Positions 1-5,748 of a stretch of DNA of 11,931 nucleotides are shown one piece after another (position 1 is the stretch's first letter; each line of letters starts with the position of its first letter). Origin of the DNA: JBOFOR01 sp051654865 (GTDB lineage Bacteria; Bacillota; Clostridia; Peptostreptococcales; Peptostreptococcaceae). Location of the stretch: the NCBI GenBank assembly GCA_051654865.1, contig JBOFYV010000143.1, forward strand, positions 1-11,931. Reading direction: 5' to 3'. A program made the position numbers and the translations under genes. The notes under the pieces are model-generated. The model was not told where the DNA came from. It did no database searches and was given only the letters and a program-made list of their open reading frames with translations.

Positions 1-427
1 TTTTTAGCTTAGTTGCCATTTGGATTATAAAGTCTGGATTGTTTAAAGTTTCCTCTATTACATTGTCTGTCATATACATTCCATCTTGTCTTATACTAGG
101 TAATACTTCTTCACAGATCCAGGTTTCAAAGGTTTTTGCACTTGGTAATTTTGACTTTAGAATCAATCTGTATAGATTACCTTCACTTATATACTTTCTT
201 GGTATGTATTTTACTGCATCTGTTCCATCTGCCCTTTTTCCTGTTACTACCCTTGTGTCGTGAAACACGACGCCTTCTATATCACAGTGTCTTACTAGTG
301 CATCCCTTTTATTTAAGTACCCTAACATACCACATACCTGAATACCATCTACATAAACTTTTCCATTTTCATGTATTACGTTTAGTTCTCCTAGTTCGCT
401 ATTTTTAAATACTTGCAATTTTACCAT
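1..427 (-). CDS. Phage antirepressor with Bro-N domain (C-terminal part outside window)
   Basis: My translation of the reverse strand from the ATG at 427-425 gives 142 residues with no stop before the window edge, so the gene is partial. It begins MVKLQVFKNSELGELNV. A typical Bro-N pattern follows: a short beta-rich start, VYVDGIQVCGMLGY (about residues 25-37), RDALVRHCD, a VRYIPR-like stretch (KYIPRKYISEGNLYRLI, 73-89), and the block FETWICEEVLPSIRQDG (100-116). In phages this domain sits at the N-terminus of DNA-binding antirepressors (Ant/BRO family) that counter the CI-type repressor; the missing C-terminus usually carries KilAC or another domain. The ribosome binding site is AAGGGGG, 7 bases before the ATG. 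The gene lies 30 bases downstream of the Cro-like gene on the same strand, so both probably share the early promoter at 727-755. Family call is confident; exact subtype is not. Confidence 0.87.
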   Translation of the reverse strand, partial: MVKLQVFKNSELGELNVIHENGKVYVDGIQVCGMLGYLNKRDALVRHCDIEGVVFHDTRVVTGKRADGTDAVKYIPRKYISEGNLYRLILKSKLPSAKTFETWICEEVLPSIRQDGMYMTDNVIEETLNNPDFIIQMATKLK

Positions 428-443
428 CTTAATCCCCCTTAAA

Positions 444-457
444 TTGCTCTTTAGCAA
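444..457 (-). promoter_or_regulatory. Small hairpin between cro-like gene and antirepressor
   Basis: TTGCT and AGCAA form a 5-base stem with a 4-base loop, directly after the stop codon of the Cro-like gene and just before the ribosome binding site of the antirepressor. On the minus strand it is followed by only three T residues, so it is weak as a terminator. It could damp translation or transcription of the antirepressor. It may also be chance in AT-rich sequence. Confidence 0.25.
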
Positions 458-661
458 CTATAACCTTAAAAAAATTTGATCTACCTCATCTAGTGTAAGA
501 TCTAAAGATTTGCTTATCTTTATGACCTCTTCTAGTTTAAAGTTTTGTTTTCCATTTTCCCTCATGTTGTAACTCTTAGTATTTATGCCTATTTCAGCTG
601 CTAATTGTTCTTGTGTCATCCCCATTAATACCCTCTTTGATTTAAGTAGCCTAAGTCCCAT
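458..661 (-). CDS. Cro-like XRE-family transcriptional regulator (67 aa)
   Basis: This is a single helix-turn-helix domain with almost nothing else. Residues 4-20 give the first two helices (RLLKSKRVLMGMTQEQLA). The recognition part is AAEIGINTKSYNMRENGK (about 21-38), followed by a C-terminal helix pair ending KSLDLTLDEVDQIF. The length of 67 residues suits phage Cro-type or cytoplasmic XRE proteins. The ATG at 661 is preceded by GGGGATAATAAA as ribosome binding site. The gene is the first one of the leftward (early) transcript and faces away from the CI-like repressor at 925. In phage switches this position belongs to Cro, which blocks the repressor promoter; that role is inferred from position and size. 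The antirepressor follows in the same transcript. Confidence 0.86.
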   Translation of the reverse strand: MGLRLLKSKRVLMGMTQEQLAAEIGINTKSYNMRENGKQNFKLEEVIKISKSLDLTLDEVDQIFLRL

Positions 662-726
662 TTTATTATCCCCTTAATATTTTCTATTTTTATTTAACCT
701 TTTTTTATTTCCCTTGTTACAATTCT

Positions 727-755
727 ATAGTATATCGATTCTCATTTTATGTCAA
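727..755 (-). promoter_or_regulatory. Sigma-A promoter for the leftward cro-like/antirepressor transcript
   Basis: Reading the minus strand, TTGACA (755-750) is followed by 17 bases and TACTAT (732-727). This is a perfect -35 with optimal spacing. Transcription would start near 720, giving a leader of about 60 bases before the Cro-like gene. ATTACC-type half-sites begin at the upstream edge of the -35 element, so repression by the CI-like protein is plausible. Confidence 0.72.
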
Positions 756-843
756 TTACCACTTTTTCAATTATTTTTAACTTAGGTAACTTTTTTCACA
801 GTTTTTATTACCATTTTTACAGTTTTATTTCCATTAAGGTAAT
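755..843. promoter_or_regulatory. Candidate operator half-sites (ATTACC/GGTAA) in the divergent region
   Basis: Related hexamers recur between the two promoters. ATTACC occurs at 755-760 and 807-812, and a variant ATTTCC at 827-832. The opposite orientation appears as GGTAAC at 785-790 and GGTAAT at 838-843. The sites touch the -35 of the leftward promoter and overlap the rightward promoter, as expected for operators shared by a CI-like and a Cro-like protein. The motif is my own reading of one sequence and could be partly chance in AT-rich DNA. Confidence 0.4.
798..836. repeat. Imperfect tandem repeat, two units 21 bases apart
   Basis: ACAGTTTTTATTACCATT starts at 798 and ACAGTTTTATTTCCATT starts at 819. 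The offset of 21 bases is two helical turns, so a regulator bound to both units would sit on the same face of the DNA. The second unit lies between the -35 and -10 elements of the rightward promoter, which fits autoregulation of the CI-like repressor. Confidence 0.55.
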
Positions 844-845
844 AT
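816..845 (+). promoter_or_regulatory. Probable promoter for the repressor/ImmA operon
   Basis: TTTACA (816-821), 18 bases, then TAATAT (840-845). An alternative -10, TATTAT at 843-848, lacks a well-spaced -35. Start near 852 would leave a leader of about 70 bases before the ATG at 925. The elements are weaker than those of the leftward promoter, which is common for repressor maintenance promoters. Confidence 0.5.
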
Positions 846-924
846 TATGTTACAATTATGTTATGAAAAAAAATATAAAAAAATTTAAAAAAAGATAAAT
901 TTATAATTAAAAGGAGTGTTTTTA

Positions 925-1332
925 ATGGATAGTATTGGATATAGAATTTCTAAAGCTAGACGTCATATGAACATAAATCAAAAAGAATTAGCTAAGAGAG
1001 CTAATGTATCAGAAGGTAGTTTATCTAGATATGAAAACGATATAAGAGAGCCAAAAGCTGCAGCTCTTATACAAATAGCGGATGCGCTTAATGTATCTAC
1101 TGATTATTTATTAGGTGTTAGTGATGAGATTGAAGTTAGACCAACCCTTGCTGATAAGACTGATTTAGAACTTGAAGAAATTATAGATAAAGTTTCTGAG
1201 GATTTAACCTCTGGAAATGTAATGTTTGATGGTGAACCTGCAACTAAGGAAGCTTTAGACTCTATGATGAAAGCTATGAGGATGGGAATGCTCTTAGCAC
1301 TTGAAGAGCAAAGAAATAAAAGAAAGAAATAA
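925..1332 (+). CDS. CI/ImmR-like XRE-family phage repressor (135 aa)
   Basis: The N-terminal helix-turn-helix covers about residues 4-62: RISKARRHMNINQKELAKR, then ANVSEGSLSRYENDIREPK, then ALIQIADALNVSTDYLLG. A charged linker and a helical C-terminal part follow, with VMFDGEPATKEALDSMMKAM and a very basic tail RNKRKK. This layout is typical of lysogeny repressors of Gram-positive phages and of ImmR-type regulators. I chose the ATG at 925, preceded by AAGGAG at 911-916 with a spacing of 8; the in-frame GTG at 916 lies inside that ribosome binding site. The next gene, 30 bases downstream, encodes an ImmA-type peptidase, which in ICEBs1 and related phages cleaves its partner repressor. The same pairing is inferred here. 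Divergent from the Cro-like gene. Confidence 0.9.
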   Translation: MDSIGYRISKARRHMNINQKELAKRANVSEGSLSRYENDIREPKAAALIQIADALNVSTDYLLGVSDEIEVRPTLADKTDLELEEIIDKVSEDLTSGNVMFDGEPATKEALDSMMKAMRMGMLLALEEQRNKRKK

Positions 1333-1362
1333 TCATATATATATAATAAGGGGAGATTAATT

Positions 1363-1884
1363 TTGTGTATCAACAATAATATAAAAAATATTGTTAATAG
1401 ATTAAAGATTCTTTATAACAATATGTCAATTAGAGAAGTTTTAAATGAGAGGGGTATTGTAGTTGTTCCTATTTCCGGTACTAATATCTCTAGAGGGGCA
1501 TACAAAATGTATGATGGTATACAGTACATTTTTATAAATAAAGATTTATCATCTATTGAAAAATTGATAACTTTAACTCATGAGTTGGGGCATTCTATAC
1601 TTCACCCTGATGTAGATACTTATCAGCTTAAGTCATTAAATCAATATTATTTTTTGACTAAGTATGAAAATCAAGCTGATTTATTTGCAGCAGAGTTTTT
1701 ATTACCGGATAGTATAATCGATGATATTTGTGGATGTTTTTGTGAAGTTGGAGACGGTAAAACAACTAAAAGTATAGCTAATGACTACGGGGTAACTGAA
1801 GAGTTAGTTTTACTTAAATTTAATAATTCGGATCAATCGAGTATTGTAAATTCTTACTTATTTTCAGGTGCGCTTAGTTATTAA
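1363..1884 (+). CDS. immA: ImmA/IrrE-family zinc metallopeptidase (173 aa)
   Basis: The zinc site HELGH lies at residues 73-77 inside LTHELGHSILHPD. The second conserved block is YENQADLFAAEFLLP (about 101-115), which in this family supplies the third metal ligand. The C-terminal part, with DYGVTEELVLLKF, matches the usual small helical end. Family members of this kind (ImmA of ICEBs1, IrrE) cleave an XRE repressor and so induce the mobile element. The neighbouring repressor gene ends 30 bases upstream and is the likely target. Translation appears to start at a TTG at 1363, preceded by AAGGGGAGA at 1348-1356; no ATG or GTG in frame lies near that site. A TTG start may keep expression low. A terminator follows at 1897. 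Confidence 0.9.
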   Translation: MCINNNIKNIVNRLKILYNNMSIREVLNERGIVVVPISGTNISRGAYKMYDGIQYIFINKDLSSIEKLITLTHELGHSILHPDVDTYQLKSLNQYYFLTKYENQADLFAAEFLLPDSIIDDICGCFCEVGDGKTTKSIANDYGVTEELVLLKFNNSDQSSIVNSYLFSGALSY

Positions 1885-1896
1885 TATATAGATGCT

Positions 1897-1927
1897 AAAA
1901 AAGACAGGCTACATATACCTGTCTTTT
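1897..1927. terminator. Bidirectional intrinsic terminator closing the phage block
   Basis: AAAAGACAGG (1899-1908) pairs perfectly with CCTGTCTTTT (1918-1927) around a 9-base loop. On the minus strand the stem is followed by six T residues; on the plus strand the T-run is the four at 1924-1927. It lies between two convergent genes, the ImmA-type peptidase and the gene at 1942-2304, and can serve both. Confidence 0.87.
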
Positions 1928-1941
1928 ACATCCCAATACTG

Positions 1942-2304
1942 TTATTTATTATATTTCTGCCCATCAAATTCTGTATATATATTATATTTACTTAAGAAAA
2001 ATCCTTCTATGCCATATGACAAAGACTTGGTATCATTATATGCTGAAACTGAACTTCCTAACTGTTCTGCATTATAACCTTTATTAGATATATAATCAAC
2101 AAAACCTTCCACATTATCCCTTCTACCTATATATCTTACTGGGTCAATTGATACTTGCACAACATCTTTATCACTAAAGTACATTAAAGCCAACCCTTTT
2201 AATCCAATAAAAGGATTTGATATTTTTGATGAATATGATATTAATCCTAAGAACAACATAGCTAAACATAATACACTAACTATAATAATATTGTTTTTCT
2301 TCAT
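1942..2304 (-). CDS. Unknown membrane-anchored or secreted protein (120 aa)
   Basis: I do not recognise a family. Residues 2-4 are KKN and 6-25 form one strongly hydrophobic segment (IIIVSVLCLAMLFLGLIS), followed by a soluble part of about 90 residues rich in Tyr, Asp, Ser and Gly. There is no lipobox, so it is more likely an uncleaved N-terminal anchor or an ordinary signal peptide, with the remainder outside the cell. The only Cys (residue 13) lies in the membrane segment. The ATG at 2304 has GGGGG 11-12 bases upstream. The gene follows the zinc-ribbon gene with a 25-base gap, so the two are probably cotranscribed, and it ends at the shared terminator at 1897-1927. Small size lowers certainty, but start, ribosome binding site and terminator agree. 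Confidence 0.68.
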   Translation of the reverse strand: MKKNNIIIVSVLCLAMLFLGLISYSSKISNPFIGLKGLALMYFSDKDVVQVSIDPVRYIGRRDNVEGFVDYISNKGYNAEQLGSSVSAYNDTKSLSYGIEGFFLSKYNIYTEFDGQKYNK

Positions 2305-2329
2305 TTAAATATTTTCCCCCTACAAATTC

Positions 2330-2515
2330 CTATTTAAATTTACGAGGTTTTTCAACTCTCATCTCTATAATGTATCCACACTCTGTACATATATCTGCTA
2401 TTACATTCGATCCCCAAGACAGATTATCTACTGGTATCATCCTAGCATTTCCAACTTGCTTTCCCTGACCTATCTCTCTGCAATTGCACTTTGGGCACAC
2501 CTCATTCTTTATCAT
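2330..2515 (-). CDS. Small zinc-ribbon protein, TFIIIB-like by annotation tradition (61 aa)
   Basis: Two CxxC knuckles, CPKC at residues 7-10 and CTEC at 43-46, are joined by a linker with GQGKQVGNARMIPVD and followed by GYIIEMRVEKPRKFK. This matches a family of roughly 60-residue bacterial proteins often labelled 'transcription initiation factor TFIIIB' because of the ribbon. That label has no functional support in bacteria, and the real role is unknown. The knuckles predict binding of one zinc ion. GGAGG lies 10 bases before the ATG at 2515. It is the first gene of a likely two-gene unit with the membrane-anchored protein downstream. I could not fix its promoter: a TATAAT on the minus strand at 2640-2635 lacks a clear -35. 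Confidence 0.82.
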   Translation of the reverse strand: MIKNEVCPKCNCREIGQGKQVGNARMIPVDNLSWGSNVIADICTECGYIIEMRVEKPRKFK

Positions 2516-2648
2516 TTTAAAAAAACCTCCCTTATTACAATTTATTCCATATATATTCTTATTTTTATTGTAACATTCAGATATTTTGTAATCTATATTT
2601 GTAACAGCATTGTCATTTTATCATTTTCTCGTGTATTATAGTTCATGA

Positions 2649-2726
2649 GCGGATAGGGTAATTATATAAGTTGCACCGACATTGCAGAAGTGCCTGGAGG
2701 AAAACTTATATAATTACCCTATCCGC
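2649..2726. repeat. 78-base element with perfect 24-base inverted arms
   Basis: The arm at 2649-2672 (starting GCGGATAGGGTAATTATATA, ending AGTT) is the exact reverse complement of 2703-2726. The arms enclose a 30-base loop that is about 55% G+C, far above the surroundings, and that holds a second small stem, GCAC (2673-2676) with GTGC (2689-2692). Pairing stops abruptly at both ends: A2648 faces G2727. No T-run follows on either strand, so it is not a normal intrinsic terminator. I see no target duplication beside it. It could be a miniature mobile element, a structured RNA, or a protein-binding cruciform. It lies between the terminator of the amidohydrolase operon and the start of the zinc-ribbon gene. 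Confidence 0.93.
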
Positions 2727-2747
2727 GGGCCAAGTTTACTAATACAT

Positions 2748-2774
2748 AAAAAGGAACTTCATTTGAAGTCCCTT
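2748..2774 (-). terminator. Intrinsic terminator of the amidohydrolase operon
   Basis: On the minus strand AAGGGACTTC pairs with GAAGTTCCTT across a 4-base loop, with one G-U pair, and five T residues follow (2752-2748). It starts 15 bases after the stop codon of the M20 amidohydrolase gene. Confidence 0.85.
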
Positions 2775-2788
2775 CCCTGTATTATAAA

Positions 2789-4102
2789 TTATATAGTTCT
2801 ATCATACTTAGCTAAGAACCCTAAGTATTCTTCCTTAGTCATTACTGGTTCAAAATCAGCTAATATCTCATTAGCTCCCTTAGCTCCATCAAATAATAAA
2901 TCTACAACTGTCATAGCCATTGACTTAGCAGGTACTATATAAGCTAAATCTTCATCAACTATTTCAAAATCTCTAGTATGAAGTGCTCCCTTAACTCCAC
3001 CCATCATTGGATGTAATGTAGGCATTAAGTGAGATATATCACCGAAGTCAAATGATCCTGTGAAGTCTCCACCGTCAACTATCTTTTCATTTTCTATTCC
3101 TAATTCAACTAAGTTGTTAGAGAATAAGTTATCCATACTTCTGTATCTAAGTATTGGTAAGTATCCTGGTATTTCAGTTAATATAACCTCAGCACCTACT
3201 GCCATACCACCAGCTATTAATGCTTTGTTTATTCTTTCACTTGCATCTATCATTCCGTTTATAGTTCTAGCTCTTACATATGATTCCATTTGAACATCTG
3301 CAGGAACAACGTTTACTATATCTCCTGCCTTTGTTAAGATTGGATGGAATCTAACTCTTTCAGATTCTTTGAAAGTTTCTCTTAATGCATTTACATTGTT
3401 TATAGCTAACATTGCAGCGTTTAATGCGTTTATTCCATCATATGGTGCAGAACCAGCATGTGCTTCTTTACCTACGAATTGAACTTTCTTTCCTATGAAT
3501 CCGTTACTTTCTGGTCCAACTAATGCTTTATTTTCTCCCATATCTAATGAGTGGAACATCATAGACATATCTATATTGTCAAAGTATCCTCTTTTAACTA
3601 ATTCTTGCTTTCCACCAAAGTATGTTATTTCACCTTTGTCTTTTAAAGATTGTCTATATTCTAATTCTATAAATTCTTCTGCCGGAGTAGCCATAAATGA
3701 TACTTTACCATCTAAAGAATCTAATACTCCACTTTTTACTAAACCAACTGCAGCTCCTAACATACCAGCTATTTGTATGTTGTGTCCACAAGTGTGAGAT
3801 GCTCCTATATCATTTGAATCTTTGTGTTCTTTACAAGATATACCATCTAATTCACCTAGTATAGATATGTGTGGTCCATTTTTATCAGCATTAGCTACTG
3901 CCATACATCCTGTTACTGCTATGTTGTTTTCTACTTCTAATCCAAGTTCATCTTTTAAGAAGTTTGATACTGCTTCTGTAGTCTTGTATTCTTTGTATCC
4001 GTATTCTGGAGTGTGGTATATTCCACGACCTACTTCGATTATTTTATCTCTATTGTCATCAATTGCTTTTATTATTAAGTCTTTTAATTGTTGTTTATTC
4101 AT
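2789..4102 (-). CDS. M20-family amidohydrolase/aminoacylase (AbgB-like, 437 aa)
   Basis: Metal-dependent hydrolase of the M20D type, which removes an acyl or aryl group from an amino acid or splits a dipeptide-like conjugate in the cytoplasm. Visible motifs in order: GELDGI (83-88), the metal-site block ASHTCGHN (101-108), ATPAEEF with the catalytic and metal Glu pair (138-144), GKEAHAGSAP of the dimerisation domain (211-220), VQMESYVRAR (270-279), and GSFDFGDISH (349-358) where the family usually has a conserved Ser/Asp-type metal block. Length fits AbgB/HipO-type enzymes. The ATG at 4102 has GGAGGG at a good spacing. It is the last gene of an operon with two membrane proteins upstream, which suggests that it acts on their imported substrate. 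The substrate cannot be read from the sequence; p-aminobenzoyl-glutamate, N-acyl amino acids and indole conjugates are all possible. Confidence 0.9.
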   Translation of the reverse strand: MNKQQLKDLIIKAIDDNRDKIIEVGRGIYHTPEYGYKEYKTTEAVSNFLKDELGLEVENNIAVTGCMAVANADKNGPHISILGELDGISCKEHKDSNDIGASHTCGHNIQIAGMLGAAVGLVKSGVLDSLDGKVSFMATPAEEFIELEYRQSLKDKGEITYFGGKQELVKRGYFDNIDMSMMFHSLDMGENKALVGPESNGFIGKKVQFVGKEAHAGSAPYDGINALNAAMLAINNVNALRETFKESERVRFHPILTKAGDIVNVVPADVQMESYVRARTINGMIDASERINKALIAGGMAVGAEVILTEIPGYLPILRYRSMDNLFSNNLVELGIENEKIVDGGDFTGSFDFGDISHLMPTLHPMMGGVKGALHTRDFEIVDEDLAYIVPAKSMAMTVVDLLFDGAKGANEILADFEPVMTKEEYLGFLAKYDRTI

Positions 4103-4146
4103 GAGAATCCCTCCAAATTATAAGTTTATATATGTTTTATATTAAG

Positions 4147-4172
4147 AGTGAGCTATTTTTCAATAACTCACT
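4147..4172 (-). promoter_or_regulatory. Intercistronic hairpin before the amidohydrolase gene
   Basis: On the minus strand AGTGAGTTATT pairs with AATAGCTCACT (11 pairs, one of them G-U) around a GAAA tetraloop. It lies in the 105-base gap between the small membrane gene and the amidohydrolase gene. No T-run follows, so it looks like an mRNA stability or processing element rather than a full terminator. It may set different expression levels for transporter and enzyme. Confidence 0.6.
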
Positions 4173-4207
4173 TGTGTAAATCTACTTTATTTAAATATTA
4201 ATGTGTT

Positions 4208-4678
4208 TTATATAACACCTTGCATTTTTAATACTACATGTCCTATTGTTGCACAAGCAAAGAATATTGTTGTGAAAACTAATAATGATATAACTACTAT
4301 CTTCCAAGACATTTTCTTTAATTCTTCTATTTTATTACCAACTGATATACCAGCAAATGCAAGTAATGGAGTTGTTATTGCCATAAAGTTTATGTTTGCT
4401 ACTTGCTCATTAAATACATCTGATATTGGATTACCTGGTATACTTAATAATAATCCTATTATTGTAGCAAATCCGAATGCTGGGAATATCGATTTAGGGA
4501 ACATATCTTTAAGTATCATAGCTACCATTGCTGCACCTATCATTATTAACATCCCTGGTAAAGCTGTGAATACTGATACACCTTTACTTATAAATTGTCC
4601 AGTAAGAATCATTACTCCTACCATTAACATTACAACAAATTGATAACCTGTTCTTTTTAAATTTATATTATTAAACAT
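4208..4678 (-). CDS. Small integral membrane protein, probable transporter subunit (156 aa)
   Basis: About five hydrophobic segments are visible: near residues 12-30, 33-55, 64-82, 93-113 and 123-150, with short polar links such as KDMFPKS and NKIEELKKMS. The sequence LLAFAGISVGNKIEELKK is reminiscent of one half of ten-helix carriers with inverted repeats, but I cannot name the family with certainty. It starts 20 bases after the DUF3100-type gene (ribosome binding site AGAGGTG), so the two are surely cotranscribed and probably form one complex. The amidohydrolase gene lies downstream. The simplest reading is a two-protein importer for the hydrolase substrate. An exporter of the hydrolysis product would fit equally well. 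Confidence 0.78.
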   Translation of the reverse strand: MFNNINLKRTGYQFVVMLMVGVMILTGQFISKGVSVFTALPGMLIMIGAAMVAMILKDMFPKSIFPAFGFATIIGLLLSIPGNPISDVFNEQVANINFMAITTPLLAFAGISVGNKIEELKKMSWKIVVISLLVFTTIFFACATIGHVVLKMQGVI

Positions 4679-4698
4679 TTAAATGCACCTCTCTTTAA

Positions 4699-5544
4699 TT
4701 ATGCTGCTTTTTTATTTGATGATTTTTTCTTAGCGAATTTAGGCTCTAATATTGCGTATAACTTATTAGTAAATGGTAATGTTATAAATACTAAGAATAT
4801 TAATCCTGTTAAACTTGACATCATATTACTTGTAGCACCATATGAAAGTATAGTATCTACCATTGCTGGATCTGCTGCTATTTCTGGTACTTTTGTAAGT
4901 GCTGCTGATGCTGCTGTCATCATACTTCCACTTCCTACTCCTGTTGCCATACCTAATGCATATGGATGAAGTCCTGTGTATATTGATACTGATCCTAATA
5001 CTGAGAAGTATATAGTTCCTATAACTGTTCCCATTAAGTAAGTTCCAAGTACTCCACTTCCTTCTGGAGAGTTTATTCCGTACTTTTCAGATATAACTCC
5101 TAGAGAAGTCTCTCTACTTATACTTGAACAAGCACCAACTGCTTCTCTTTTAAATCCAAATGCTAAAGCTAAAGGTAATGCTACTATTGGAGCTAATATG
5201 TGTCCAAATTCTTGAGCTAAGAATGCAGGTCCTGCTGCTATTATTTTTGCTAAGTTAGGACCAACTGTAGATCCATATTTTATTCCTAATAATACAAGTG
5301 CTATACCAACTATATCACCTGCTAAGTTTATTTCTTTTTCACCAACTGCTTCTTTTAATGCTTTTATTTTCTTTCCTAATAAATCTGGTGTAATTATGAT
5401 ACCGATTATAACTGCATATAACATAGGGAATAGAACTAATGCTACTGGTCCGATGTTTATAGTGTACTCTCCGATTAATTCACAGCCTATTACTATAAGA
5501 AAAGCTGTAATCATTACTTTGATTAGGTTTTTAGTGTTTTCCAT
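4699..5544 (-). CDS. DUF3100-type integral membrane protein, probable transporter (281 aa)
   Basis: A very hydrophobic protein with roughly seven to eight membrane segments, for example near residues 8-26, 31-52, 74-92, 115-131, 165-190, 193-215 and 238-258. Conserved-looking polar and glycine stretches lie between them: GACSSISRETSLGVISEKYG (about 136-155) and ATGVGSGSMMTAASAAL. The C-terminus is a basic cytoplasmic tail (KKKSSNKKAA). I place it in the DUF3100 family from its overall pattern; members often lie next to M20 amidohydrolases, and no transport substrate is established. The ATG at 5544 is preceded by AGGAGG. It is the first gene of the three-gene operon and has a leader of about 200 bases with a cre-like site. 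Function as a carrier is inferred from topology and neighbours. Confidence 0.8.
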   Translation of the reverse strand: MENTKNLIKVMITAFLIVIGCELIGEYTINIGPVALVLFPMLYAVIIGIIITPDLLGKKIKALKEAVGEKEINLAGDIVGIALVLLGIKYGSTVGPNLAKIIAAGPAFLAQEFGHILAPIVALPLALAFGFKREAVGACSSISRETSLGVISEKYGINSPEGSGVLGTYLMGTVIGTIYFSVLGSVSIYTGLHPYALGMATGVGSGSMMTAASAALTKVPEIAADPAMVDTILSYGATSNMMSSLTGLIFLVFITLPFTNKLYAILEPKFAKKKSSNKKAA

Positions 5545-5611
5545 TGTATCCTCCTAAAAATATACTTTCTTTGATAAAAATTAGATAAGTGACTTGTTTT
5601 ATGATAATCAA

Positions 5612-5626
5612 AGAATACGTTTGCAT
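5612..5626 (-). promoter_or_regulatory. Catabolite response element (cre) candidate
   Basis: The minus strand reads ATGCAAACGTATTCT, which agrees at every defined position with the Bacillus cre consensus WTGNAANCGNWNNCW. It lies about 115-130 bases downstream of the predicted transcription start and 70 bases before the first gene, a position where CcpA usually blocks elongation. Clostridial CcpA sites can differ from the Bacillus consensus, so this is a candidate only. Confidence 0.5.
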
Positions 5627-5660
5627 TTTGTATTAAAAAAATATTTCTTTTACTTTTATG

Positions 5661-5674
5661 AATACAATTGTATT
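5661..5674. promoter_or_regulatory. Perfect 14-base palindrome AATACAATTGTATT, possible operator
   Basis: AATACAA is followed directly by its reverse complement TTGTATT. A further TTGTATT half-site lies at 5628-5634 and AATAC at 5614-5618, so the same element recurs about 40 bases nearer the gene. The spacing suits a dimeric regulator of a one-component family. No regulator gene for it is in the window. Confidence 0.5.
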
Positions 5675-5748
5675 AAAAACATTTTCACAAACTATTTTAT
5701 GTATCTTCATATGACTTTTTGACACGTCATTATCTTGTCCTTAATTAA

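Larger units (their letters stand above)
5545..5742 (-). other. Long AT-rich 5' leader of the transporter/amidohydrolase operon
   Basis: About 200 bases separate the promoter at 5749-5777 from the start codon at 5544. The stretch contains the cre-like site (5612-5626), the 14-base palindrome (5661-5674) and scattered AATAC/GTATT elements. I saw no conserved riboswitch or T-box core in it, and no open frame with a ribosome binding site. Confidence 0.5.

Noticed and set aside
136..408. Open frame on the plus strand
   Set aside because: It lies antisense to the antirepressor, gives a low-complexity Leu/His/Phe-rich product, and has no ribosome binding site.
916..924. GTG start adding three residues to the CI-like repressor
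   Set aside because: The GTG overlaps the ribosome binding site AAGGAG that serves the ATG at 925.
2568..2604. Three TTGTAA motifs at 2568, 2586 and 2599 as a possible regulator array or CRISPR-like repeat
   Set aside because: They are only six bases long, unevenly spaced, and expected by chance in such AT-rich sequence.
2649..2726. Integron attC site as an explanation for the palindrome
   Set aside because: The ends lack the attC core sequences and the characteristic unpaired bases; the arms pair perfectly instead.
2682..2942. Open frame beginning in the loop of the palindromic element
   Set aside because: It runs through the terminator and antisense to the amidohydrolase gene, and its product is not protein-like.
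4203..4643. Long plus-strand open frame opposite the small membrane gene
   Set aside because: It is the reverse-strand image of a hydrophobic gene; the minus-strand frame has a ribosome binding site, operon context and sensible membrane segments.
5545..5742. Riboswitch or T-box in the long operon leader
   Set aside because: I found no recognisable conserved core or terminator/antiterminator pair; the leader is mostly A/T.
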